From Spartobacteria bacterium (GTDB lineage Bacteria; Verrucomicrobiota; Verrucomicrobiia; Chthoniobacterales; UBA10450), in contig PMSN01000025.1 in assembly GCA_003167555.1 (NCBI GenBank), forward strand, positions 124,001 to 188,000: a stretch of 64,000 nt of DNA. Direction: 5' to 3'. Shown here one piece after another: positions 48,142-56,088 of the stretch. The number at the start of each line of letters is the position of its first letter. Position 1 is the first letter of the stretch. Made by a program: the position numbers and the translations under genes. A model generated the notes under the pieces. The model was not told the DNA's origin and did not search any database. It worked only from the letters and a program-made list of their open reading frames with translations.

Positions 48142-49850
48142 ATTCGTTCATCCCGAATGCCTGAACGTTCAAGCGTTTTGTCCAATCGGGTGGAGTCTCC
48201 GGATGGAGCGTTGACTGGCTTCCAGCCGCGCACTCTCGCCACTTCGAGGCCGATTGTCGCCAACTGCGGACTGATGTTGTCGCGCGGAATTTTGATTTCG
48301 ATGACGGTCAACTTGCCGGAGTCCTGGGCGCGTCGGATGGCTTCGTCTAATTCGCCTTTGGTGGAGACGACGGCGGATTCACCGCCGCCAACCAATTCGC
48401 AAATCTTGTGGTAGTTCCATTGCGTGATGACGTTGAACTTGCCGTCATGGAGCTTTCGCATCGTGCCGTAGCCGTCGTTGTTCAGGATAAGAATGATGGG
48501 GTTGAGTCCGAGCCGGACCGCGGTGGAAATTTCCGTCCCGGTCATTTGAAAAGCGCCGTCGCCGACGAGGACGTACGGCCGCAGCGTGGGCCTGGCCAAA
48601 GCGACGCCAATGCTCGCGGGCACGGCGAAGCCCATCGACATATAATATGCGGGCGCGATGAATTGCGCCTGCCGCGCGCTGTGAATCCCGACCGCGCCGA
48701 AAATCGCGTCGCCCACATCAGCGACCACGCAACAACCTTCATCCAGATGCAGGGAAAGGATGCGGAAGATATCGACCGCCGTGAGTGGATCGGAGCGTTC
48801 GCGTTTCTTCAAGGGAGCGGGGACGGCGCGCGGGTTGGGATGTTGAAAGCGCTTCTGCCTGGTCGTGGCCGTCGCGAGTGAGTCGAGAAAATCGCGGAAC
48901 TGCACGGATTCGTAGCGGTGATACTGAACGTTCACGCGCTCGGTCGTGGCCAGGACGGTCCGTTTCCGATCGAGCTTCGCGGTGTAGAACCCCATGCTCA
49001 TGTCGGTGATGAACGTTCCGAGCATGATGACGAGGTCCGCCGATTCAACGTAATTGCGGACGTGCTCGTCGCTGCTCATGGCGCCGCCATAGACGCCGAG
49101 GTAAAGAGGATGGTTTTCGGGGACGGCGCTCTTGCTCAAGAGATCGGCGGCGATGGGGATGTTCATCCGCTCGGCCATCTGCACGACGAGGTGAGCCATT
49201 CGGTAGCGCGCCAGTTCCACGCCGGCGAGGATGACGGGTTTTTTCGCGGCGCGGATGAGTGCGAACGTTTCGTCGAGCGCGGCGGCCAGCGTGTACGGAT
49301 CGGATTTTTCCTGGGCGAGGGGCGCGGCGAAGGCAGTGGGAATTTCGCGGTCGACCATGTCGTGCGGCAGTTCTATGTAGACCGGGCGTTTATGCAGCAG
49401 ACACGCCTCGACGCAGCGAACAATCTCGGAAGCCGCCCGCTGTTCATCGAGCAGGACAGCGCTCGCCACGGTGACTTCATCGTAGACGCGCCGCTGGGTC
49501 TCGAAGGTCTTCACCTTGTGATGAAGGAGCGGATCTTTCTCTCGATCCTTTCGGCCGGGCGCTCCGCTGACAACGACCACGGGTGATTTTTCGGCATACG
49601 CGCCGGCGATGGCGTTGAGAACGTTGAGTCCCCCCACGCAGTAGGTGACGCAGACCAGACCGATTCCGTTGATGCGAGCATACGCGTCGGCGGCGAATCC
49701 GGCGCTGGGCTCGTGCGTCATCGTGACGTTTTTGATTTTCGATTTGTCGAGCGCGGCAAAAGTGGGAAGAGCGAAGTCGCCCGGGATGCCGAAGCTGTGG
49801 CGGACACCGCAGCGGTAAAGGTATTCGAAGAGAAATTGCCCCAATGGCAT
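48138..49850 (-). CDS. Thiamine-diphosphate-dependent decarboxylase (pyruvate/indolepyruvate decarboxylase group)
   Basis: 570 residues. The N-terminal Pyr domain has GIPGDFALPTF and the catalytic Glu in MTHEPSAGFAADAYARING. The C-terminal PP domain has the ThDP motif GDGAFQ...NNDGYGT (VGDGAFQMTGTEIS to LILNNDGYGTMRKL). HHKVKTFETQ in the middle holds the His pair typical of pyruvate and indolepyruvate decarboxylases. It non-oxidatively decarboxylates a 2-oxo acid to an aldehyde. The substrate is not readable. I start at 49850 (MPLGQFLFEYLY), where homology begins. Divergent from an AraC gene. Confidence 0.85.
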   Translation of the reverse strand: MPLGQFLFEYLYRCGVRHSFGIPGDFALPTFAALDKSKIKNVTMTHEPSAGFAADAYARINGIGLVCVTYCVGGLNVLNAIAGAYAEKSPVVVVSGAPGRKDREKDPLLHHKVKTFETQRRVYDEVTVASAVLLDEQRAASEIVRCVEACLLHKRPVYIELPHDMVDREIPTAFAAPLAQEKSDPYTLAAALDETFALIRAAKKPVILAGVELARYRMAHLVVQMAERMNIPIAADLLSKSAVPENHPLYLGVYGGAMSSDEHVRNYVESADLVIMLGTFITDMSMGFYTAKLDRKRTVLATTERVNVQYHRYESVQFRDFLDSLATATTRQKRFQHPNPRAVPAPLKKRERSDPLTAVDIFRILSLHLDEGCCVVADVGDAIFGAVGIHSARQAQFIAPAYYMSMGFAVPASIGVALARPTLRPYVLVGDGAFQMTGTEISTAVRLGLNPIILILNNDGYGTMRKLHDGKFNVITQWNYHKICELVGGGESAVVSTKGELDEAIRRAQDSGKLTVIEIKIPRDNISPQLATIGLEVARVRGWKPVNAPSGDSTRLDKTLERSGIRDERI

Positions 49851-50072
49851 GGTGGGCGGGAAGACGCCGCGCGCCCGCGCGCCCAGGTTGTTCGTGGATC
49901 GCCTGGCCCCAATGCTTTGTTCACCTGCGCAACTCGCGTGCATGGCACTATTGTGCGCAGGCGTTGGTCCTTCGGCTCACCATCCTTTGCCAAACACGGG
50001 GCGGATTTTGCCGAAGCAATTTTCGGTTGAGCAAAATGAGGTGAGTGATTAGCAAGGAACGGGGAGCGTCCC
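49851..50072. promoter_or_regulatory. Divergent promoter region between the decarboxylase and AraC genes
   Basis: 222 bases between two divergent starts, where promoters for both are expected and where the AraC-type regulator might bind. I can see no clear pair of repeats. The region includes tgtgctcccggaaatatttc just before the AraC frame. Confidence 0.4.
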
Positions 50073-50648
50073 GTGTGCTCCCGGAAATATTTCATCACTG
50101 TGAAAAAGAAATCGGGGCGGGCGGGAAAGCGAGCAACAAGGAGCAGAGCGCTTAGGGATTTCCCTGATAGAGCCGGCAAGAATTCATCGGATAGAACTGG
50201 GGCCGCATCTAATTCCGCCTCGGTGAAAACGATTTCTGAACGAAGACTGGATGGGGAGAAAGGCCGGCTCAGCAAGGCCGAGCCGCGCGAAATTTGGAAG
50301 GCCCGGAACTTCATTCACGAACACGCCAGCGAGGAGATCTCGCTGAAGATGGTGGCGAAGTCAGTCAACATCAGCGCCAATCACCTAAGCGAGAAGTTCA
50401 AGGAGGTCACCGGGGTGAATTTTGTGAAGTACGTCGCGCACAGCCGCTACGAAAAAGCGCGAGCGCTTTTGCACGATCTCAATGTGCGCGTAAGCGAGGC
50501 TGCCTTCGCCGCGGGCTTTCAATCCTTGTCGCAGTTCAATCGCGTCTTTCGAAACCTGGCCGGGAAGTCTCCGACTGAATACCGCGCTGTCGCGCGCCAA
50601 ACGCGAACGGGGTGGAACGGCGAGACCAGTGCGGAATTTCGCCCGTAG
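50073..50648 (+). CDS. AraC-family regulator (DNA-binding domain only)
   Basis: 191 residues. Only the DNA-binding part is recognisable (about 75-165): NFIHEHASEEISLKMVAKSV, the first HTH with ANHLSEKFKEVTGV, and the second with FAAGFQSLSQFNRVFRNLAG and SPTEYR. The first 70 residues are basic and unstructured, and there is no sensor domain. The start could lie later. The HTH is nearly the same as in the chimera at 9752, but complete. Probably acts on the divergent decarboxylase or on the cytochrome operon that follows. Confidence 0.8.
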   Translation: MCSRKYFITVKKKSGRAGKRATRSRALRDFPDRAGKNSSDRTGAASNSASVKTISERRLDGEKGRLSKAEPREIWKARNFIHEHASEEISLKMVAKSVNISANHLSEKFKEVTGVNFVKYVAHSRYEKARALLHDLNVRVSEAAFAAGFQSLSQFNRVFRNLAGKSPTEYRAVARQTRTGWNGETSAEFRP

Positions 50649-50650
50649 AA

Positions 50651-51532
50651 ATGCGTAGCCACCCGCGAGCGCTTCCGGTAAAACTGTGTCGCGTGTGGCA
50701 TCCAAGATTAACTCGTTCGTTCCGCGGTAAGCGCGAGAAACTCTGGTGGGTGGTCGGCGGCGGAGCGGCGCTCACCGTCGTTTTGCTTTCTTGCAGTAAC
50801 TTCGAAACAAGCCGCGCCATTCTTGCCCCGCCGAGTATTCCCGGAGCGGAATTTGTCGGGTCGAGCGAGTGCACGACCTGTCACGAAGCGATTGCGCGCG
50901 ATTTCCCGACGGCCACGCACTCGCGCCTGAAAGCGGAGGGAGACAACGCGAAGAACATCGGCTGCGAATCGTGTCACGGGCCGGGAAGTCTTCACGTGAA
51001 AAGCGGCGGCGGCGCACACACGATCATCAACCCGCGCAAATCGCCCGCGGCCTGTTTCCAATGCCATCTGGAAGTGAAGGCGAAATTCGATTTGCCGCAT
51101 CATCACCCGGTGCTCGAAGGAAAAATGAGCTGCGCCGATTGCCACAACCCGCACAAAGGCGACGCGATCAAAGGCGGCGGGGCGAATCTTCCGCAATCGA
51201 TCAAGGGCGGCGGCATCTCCTTGCTCAGCCAAAACGAGACCTGCTTCCAGTGTCACGCCGCGCAACGCGGCCCGTTTGTCTTCGCACACGAAGCGGTGCG
51301 CGAAGGCTGCGTGAGTTGTCATTCGCCGCACGGCTCCGTCAATCAGCGGATGCTAAATGAACGGAGCGCGACGCTTTGCTTGAAGTGTCATTTCCAGCAG
51401 CAAACAGTCGCGGGCCGAATTTTCATTGGCGATTCCGATCACACCAATCGGTTGCCGCAGGCCACCTGTTGGTCGGCCGGCTGTCATGAAGCGATCCATG
51501 GGTCGCAGGTGAATTCGCACCTCAGGTACTAA
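50651..51532 (+). CDS. Octahaem c-type cytochrome, MtrA/DmsE-like
   Basis: 293 residues. An N-terminal anchor or lipoprotein signal (WWVVGGGAALTVVLLSCSN, possible lipobox Cys) is followed by seven CxxCH motifs (CTTCH, CESCH, CFQCH, CADCH, CFQCH, CVSCH, CLKCH) and one CxxxxCH (CWSAGCH). This is the layout of MtrA/DmsE periplasmic cytochromes that plug an outer-membrane barrel. The next gene, 4 bases downstream, encodes such a barrel. Start at 50651 (MRSHPRALPV) is a choice between several. Confidence 0.88.
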   Translation: MRSHPRALPVKLCRVWHPRLTRSFRGKREKLWWVVGGGAALTVVLLSCSNFETSRAILAPPSIPGAEFVGSSECTTCHEAIARDFPTATHSRLKAEGDNAKNIGCESCHGPGSLHVKSGGGAHTIINPRKSPAACFQCHLEVKAKFDLPHHHPVLEGKMSCADCHNPHKGDAIKGGGANLPQSIKGGGISLLSQNETCFQCHAAQRGPFVFAHEAVREGCVSCHSPHGSVNQRMLNERSATLCLKCHFQQQTVAGRIFIGDSDHTNRLPQATCWSAGCHEAIHGSQVNSHLRY

Positions 51533-51536
51533 GGCA

Positions 51537-53813
51537 ATGCGTGATCTAATCATGAGCGCTGTTTGTCCGCGAAGCGGAGCAGCCCGTTTTGCGCGAGGCG
51601 CCGCGCTCTACGCGTGCATTGCTCTGGGCGGAAGTTATCCGCTGCACGCCGGGGACAAAGAGGTGGTGAAAACGGAAACCGCCGCGGCGACCGAGGAAGA
51701 GGAGCCCGACTTTAAGAACTGGATCGAGTTGGGAATTGGCGGGCTCAGCGTCAATGGCGACGCGGCCCAATTCAAACAGGAGCACAGAATTTCGGGCGAC
51801 ATCTTTGGCGGAATTTCGGATCTGCATCTCGAGCAGGCGGTCGGCAAGAAGGGACAATTGACGATCGATGGCCACGCGATGTTCGATAATCACGATTACG
51901 ACGTGAAGCTCGACTTATCGTTCCCGGGCGTGGGTTATATTCGCGGCGGTTACACCGAGTTTCGCAGTTGGTATGATGGCAACGGCGGATTTTCCCCGGG
52001 GAACGGACAATTCTTCACGCCGCCGGATCAGGAGATGGAGCTGGATCGCGGCGAAGCCTGGGTGGAGCTGGGATTGCGGATGCCGAACCTGCCGGAAATT
52101 ACCTTGCACTACTCGCATCTGTTTCGTGATGGCCGAAAGGATTCGACCATCTGGGGTGACACCACGCTAACCGGCCTGGCGGTCAATCCGACCCGGAAAA
52201 TTGCGCCCGCCTTCCGCGACATCAACGAGACGCGGGATATTTTCTCTGCCGATATTTTGCAAAACTTCGGCAAGACCGATATCGGCCTGGGCATGCGCTA
52301 CGAGCACAGTGAAGTAGACGATCGGCTGCAACTCGAACGCAACGCCGGCCAGCTACCGCCGGTGGTCGCAGCGCCGGGCGCGCAACGCTTTATCACTGAT
52401 AATGGCAGGAACAATCTCGATTCCTTTAACGGACATGTGACGGCGGAAACGCGTTTCAGCGATTCGCTCTGGTTCACCAGCGCCTACTCCTATTCCACGC
52501 TCGACAGCGACATCTCCGGCACCCGCATCATCGGGGCAGGATACGACTCGATGTACGGCGATCCCATTTTGACACTGCAATCCAACGATCACGGTGTCCT
52601 CAATTTGAGCGGCGTCTCGCAGGTGAACGAGCACGTGGCCAATCTCAACTTGATGTGGTTGCCCGCCAAAAAACTCACGGTGCTCGCCGCGTTCCGTTAT
52701 ACCCGTGAAGACCAGGACAGCGCCTCCAGTTTTCTCGACAGCAATACCGCGGCGAACACCGCGCCGTTCACGGCCACGAATCCCGCGGGCGGCTTCCATC
52801 AGATTACCCCGGTGCTGCGATCCGGCGATACCGCGGAGTCGTTCAATAACTTCGCGGAAAGCCTGGAACTTCGCTACACCGGCATCGATAACTGGGTCTT
52901 CTATGCGCGAGGCGAGTGGGAAGAAGAAGACGGCAACGTCCACGAACACATCGTCGCGGCGGGCCCCGTCGATCAAGGCTCGATGAACAAGGACACCGAC
53001 ATGCTGATGCAAAAATACACGGTGGGCCTGAACTGGTATCCGACGACAACGCTCAACGTTTCGGGGCAGTATTATCACAAGAGCGTGGACTACGATAACC
53101 ACTTCATCTCCGAGCTGGCCACGCCGCCGGTTGTTGGCTCGGAAAGGAGCCAGCGATTGCTTAGTCAGGAATTGGACACCGATGACGTAAATTTCCGCGT
53201 GACCTGGCGCCCGAAACTCCCGCCGAAGCTGGGCACGATCGCTTTTGTCACGCGTTACGATTACGTGCACGGCACGATCGACGGGATGTGGGGAATATCG
53301 CCCGCCGGCACACCGGGCGTAGGTCTCACCGGCACTACGCTTGCCGAACAGCAATCGGCCGTGATCACCAACCACGTCATCAGCGAAAGCGTTACCTGGA
53401 ATCCGTGCGCGCGGCTTTACCTGCAGGGGAATCTCTCTTATGTCTTAAACGAAACGGACACGCCGGCTGATTTCAACTTGATTCCGAATACGAGCCCGAC
53501 GGTCCTTGATTTCAAGAATGATTACTGGACCGCGAGCGGAGCCGCTGGATTTGTCCTCGACCAGAAGACCGATCTGCGCGCCGAATATTCCTACTATCGA
53601 GCGGACAACTCCCAGAATAATTTCCTGGTCGCCCAGCCCTACGGCATGGGCGCGACCGAGCACACTGTCTCGGCGAGTATCAGCCGGCAGATTACAAAGA
53701 ACGTCCGGCTCAAGGTGCAATACAGTTACTTTAATTACACCGACCAACTTTTCGGCGGCCACAACAACTACGAAGCGCACTCGGTCTTCTCCACGCTGCA
53801 ATTCCGTTTTTAG
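51537..53813 (+). CDS. Outer-membrane beta-barrel, MtrB/PioB-like porin for the octahaem cytochrome
   Basis: 758 residues with an exported N-terminus and a long run of alternating amphipathic strands with aromatic ends (for example GQLTIDGHAMFDNHDYDVKL and VRLKVQYSYFNYTDQLF), ending in FRF, the C-terminal Phe signature of outer-membrane barrels. Together with the preceding octahaem protein it forms a porin-cytochrome pair. In known systems the barrel holds the cytochrome so that electrons cross the outer membrane. No CxxC motif typical of some MtrB proteins is seen in its first residues. A general porin is the alternative. Confidence 0.85.
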   Translation: MRDLIMSAVCPRSGAARFARGAALYACIALGGSYPLHAGDKEVVKTETAAATEEEEPDFKNWIELGIGGLSVNGDAAQFKQEHRISGDIFGGISDLHLEQAVGKKGQLTIDGHAMFDNHDYDVKLDLSFPGVGYIRGGYTEFRSWYDGNGGFSPGNGQFFTPPDQEMELDRGEAWVELGLRMPNLPEITLHYSHLFRDGRKDSTIWGDTTLTGLAVNPTRKIAPAFRDINETRDIFSADILQNFGKTDIGLGMRYEHSEVDDRLQLERNAGQLPPVVAAPGAQRFITDNGRNNLDSFNGHVTAETRFSDSLWFTSAYSYSTLDSDISGTRIIGAGYDSMYGDPILTLQSNDHGVLNLSGVSQVNEHVANLNLMWLPAKKLTVLAAFRYTREDQDSASSFLDSNTAANTAPFTATNPAGGFHQITPVLRSGDTAESFNNFAESLELRYTGIDNWVFYARGEWEEEDGNVHEHIVAAGPVDQGSMNKDTDMLMQKYTVGLNWYPTTTLNVSGQYYHKSVDYDNHFISELATPPVVGSERSQRLLSQELDTDDVNFRVTWRPKLPPKLGTIAFVTRYDYVHGTIDGMWGISPAGTPGVGLTGTTLAEQQSAVITNHVISESVTWNPCARLYLQGNLSYVLNETDTPADFNLIPNTSPTVLDFKNDYWTASGAAGFVLDQKTDLRAEYSYYRADNSQNNFLVAQPYGMGATEHTVSASISRQITKNVRLKVQYSYFNYTDQLFGGHNNYEAHSVFSTLQFRF

Positions 53814-53829
53814 TTTCCGCGAGTTTTCG

Positions 53830-54909
53830 ATGCGAGTGGTTGGATCAAGGGCAGCATCGATATCTTTTCTTGCTTTCGCGTTCCTCGCCGCGTGCGACCG
53901 GAACGACCAGCAGATCAGAGTCTACCGCGTCGCCAAAGCGCCACTCGAAATGACGCCTCCTGTGGACGCGGCGATGCCAACGAATGCGTCTTCTCCTTCG
54001 TCCCTCTCTACAGCTGCTCCAAGCACGACGATGGCTGGAATCGTCCCGCCGAATTGGGAACCGCAGCCTCTTTCGCAAATGCGGCAGGCCAGTTTTCTGG
54101 TTCACGGCGACAACGGCGCGGTCGCCGATATTTCCTTCGTCACGCTCGGCCCTGCCGCGGGAAACATTCTCGATAACATCAATCGCTGGCTCGGGCAGCT
54201 CGCCCAACCGCCGATCACCCAGGATAAACTGGCCGGCACGATCGAGCGGTTGCTGCCCACCGCGCGCGGCGATGTCGCGATCGTCGATCTTTCCGGACAA
54301 CCGGAGAACGGCGACGCGACCAAAGACGGGCGCATCATCGGCGCCATCGCATCCGAGGAAGGCAAGACCGCTTTCTACAAGATGCGCGGCAATCCCGCGC
54401 TCGTCGGCGCGCAGAAAGAAAATTTTTTGAAATGGGTCAACTCATCTCGCGGCGCGGATTCCTCTGCGAGCGCCACGACGCCAGCGCCGCCGCCAAGTTC
54501 CGACAAGCCGCAAATAAAATGGGAAGTTCCTGCGGGCTGGTCGCCCGCGGCACCAGCGCCGATGCGCTACGCGAGTTTCAGCGTCGAAAAAAATGGCGAG
54601 AAGGCGGATATCTCCGTGGTGACCTTCGCCGGCGATGGCGGGAGCGACGCGGATAATATTAATCGGTGGCGTCAACAAATCGGTTTGCCCGCCGCGGAGG
54701 CGAGCGCTCTCAATGCAATGATCGTTCCCGTGAAAGCTGGCGAGATCAATTTCTCCACGGTCGATTTGGCGGGTGAAACGGCGCACATGCTCGCGGGTTG
54801 GACGCGCCGCGACGGACGCGCCTGGTTTTTCAAGTTAACCGGACCCAAGGCTGTAGTGGAGCAGGAGAAGGCGAAGTTCATGACGTTTCTCCAGTCGGTC
54901 CGCTTCTGA
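53830..54909 (+). CDS. Lipoprotein with two copies of a PsbP-like/DUF domain
   Basis: 359 residues with a lipobox (SISFLAFAFLAAC). The two halves align: PPNWEPQPLSQMRQASFLV then ISFVTLGPAAGNILDNINRW in the first, and PAGWSPAAPAPMRYASFSV then ISVVTFAGDGGSDADNINRW in the second, separated by a Ser/Ala/Pro linker. This is an internal duplication. Each half resembles the small exported proteins at 14923 and 18908. Location beside porin and cytochrome biogenesis genes suggests a role in that envelope system. Function unknown. Confidence 0.75.
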   Translation: MRVVGSRAASISFLAFAFLAACDRNDQQIRVYRVAKAPLEMTPPVDAAMPTNASSPSSLSTAAPSTTMAGIVPPNWEPQPLSQMRQASFLVHGDNGAVADISFVTLGPAAGNILDNINRWLGQLAQPPITQDKLAGTIERLLPTARGDVAIVDLSGQPENGDATKDGRIIGAIASEEGKTAFYKMRGNPALVGAQKENFLKWVNSSRGADSSASATTPAPPPSSDKPQIKWEVPAGWSPAAPAPMRYASFSVEKNGEKADISVVTFAGDGGSDADNINRWRQQIGLPAAEASALNAMIVPVKAGEINFSTVDLAGETAHMLAGWTRRDGRAWFFKLTGPKAVVEQEKAKFMTFLQSVRF

Positions 54910-54912
54910 AAT

Positions 54913-56088
54913 ATGCTGCGCAAACTGATCGATCTTCTCACGTCGTTGAAGCTGACGATCGCCTGTCTCGCCGCGGCCATCGTGCTTATCTTTGCCGGCA
55001 CGATTGCGCAGGTTCATCTCGGCATTTACGAAGCGCAGCAGCGCTACTTCCAGAGTTTGTTTGTCTGGTGGCCGCCGGAAGGGCGCGGCTTCAGGATCCC
55101 AATCTTTCCCGGCGGACATCTGATCGGCGCGATTCTGCTCATCAATCTCGTCGCGGCACACGCCAAACGTTTTCGTTTGGTTTGGCGCAAACTCGGTATT
55201 CATCTCACCCATGCCGGACTCATCATCATGCTCGCGGGCGGTTTGTTTACCGATCTCTTCGCGGTGGAAAGTCACATGCGCTTGAGCGGCGGCGACACAA
55301 AAAACTATTCCGAGAGCCCGCGTTTGATGGAACTTGCCGTCATCGACACGAGCGACCCGGAGTTGGATCAGGTGACCGCGATTCCGGAAACGGTCTTGCG
55401 GCAAAGCCGGACGATCGAACATCCGAGCCTGCCTTTTCGAATCAACATCCGTAATTTTTTCCAGAACTCACGGCTCCACATGCTCGGCGAAGCGGGAAGC
55501 ACTGCCAGGCCGATTGCGAATCAGGGACCCGGCGCGCAGATCGCGGTGGAAGCGGCCCCGCGCGTGACCGGGATGGACGATCGCGACGTGATGAGCGTGG
55601 CGATCGAGATCGTGCCGATCGAATTCGTGAGCGGCCGAGCCGCGCCGCCGCTCGGGACGTGGCTGGTATCGGACGCGCTCGGGGCGCCGCAGACATTTTC
55701 GTGCGCGGGCCGCACCTGGCAGATCGCGTTGCGCCCGGCGCGTTACTACAAACCGTATAGCGTCACGCTCCAGAAGTTCACGCACGAGCGTTACCCCGGC
55801 ACCGAGATTCCAAAAGATTTTTCCAGCCGCGTGACGCTGGTCGATCCGGAGCGTTCGGTGAATCGCGATGTCCTGATCTACATGAATCATCCGCTGCGTT
55901 ATCGCGGCGAAACATTTTACCAGGCCGGTTTTGAGAAAGACGATCGCACCACTATCTTGCAAGTCGTGCGCAACCCCACTTTCATCGCGCCTTACATTGC
56001 CTGCATTGTCGTTGCCGCCGGATTGCTCGTGCAATTCGGCTACCATCTCATCGGTTTTTCGCGACGGAGGAGAACAGCACTGGCATGA
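54913..56088 (+). CDS. resB: ResB-type cytochrome c biogenesis protein
   Basis: 391 residues. N-terminal membrane helices with LTSLKLTIACLAAAIVLIFAG and HLTHAGLIIMLAGGLFTDLF, a periplasmic ResB domain with MNHPLRYRGETFYQAGF, and a C-terminal helix (IAPYIACIVVAAGLLVQFG). System II (Ccs) assembly: ResB and CcsA carry haem out and attach it to apocytochromes. Overlaps the ccsA gene by ATGA and follows the lipoprotein after 3 bases. The neighbouring genes encode about 26 haem-attachment motifs, which explains its position. Confidence 0.9.
   Translation: MLRKLIDLLTSLKLTIACLAAAIVLIFAGTIAQVHLGIYEAQQRYFQSLFVWWPPEGRGFRIPIFPGGHLIGAILLINLVAAHAKRFRLVWRKLGIHLTHAGLIIMLAGGLFTDLFAVESHMRLSGGDTKNYSESPRLMELAVIDTSDPELDQVTAIPETVLRQSRTIEHPSLPFRINIRNFFQNSRLHMLGEAGSTARPIANQGPGAQIAVEAAPRVTGMDDRDVMSVAIEIVPIEFVSGRAAPPLGTWLVSDALGAPQTFSCAGRTWQIALRPARYYKPYSVTLQKFTHERYPGTEIPKDFSSRVTLVDPERSVNRDVLIYMNHPLRYRGETFYQAGFEKDDRTTILQVVRNPTFIAPYIACIVVAAGLLVQFGYHLIGFSRRRRTALA

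Noticed and set aside
47629-48414. Plus-strand open frame of 261 codons
   Set aside because: It runs antisense to the small exported protein and the decarboxylase, both of which have clear motifs.
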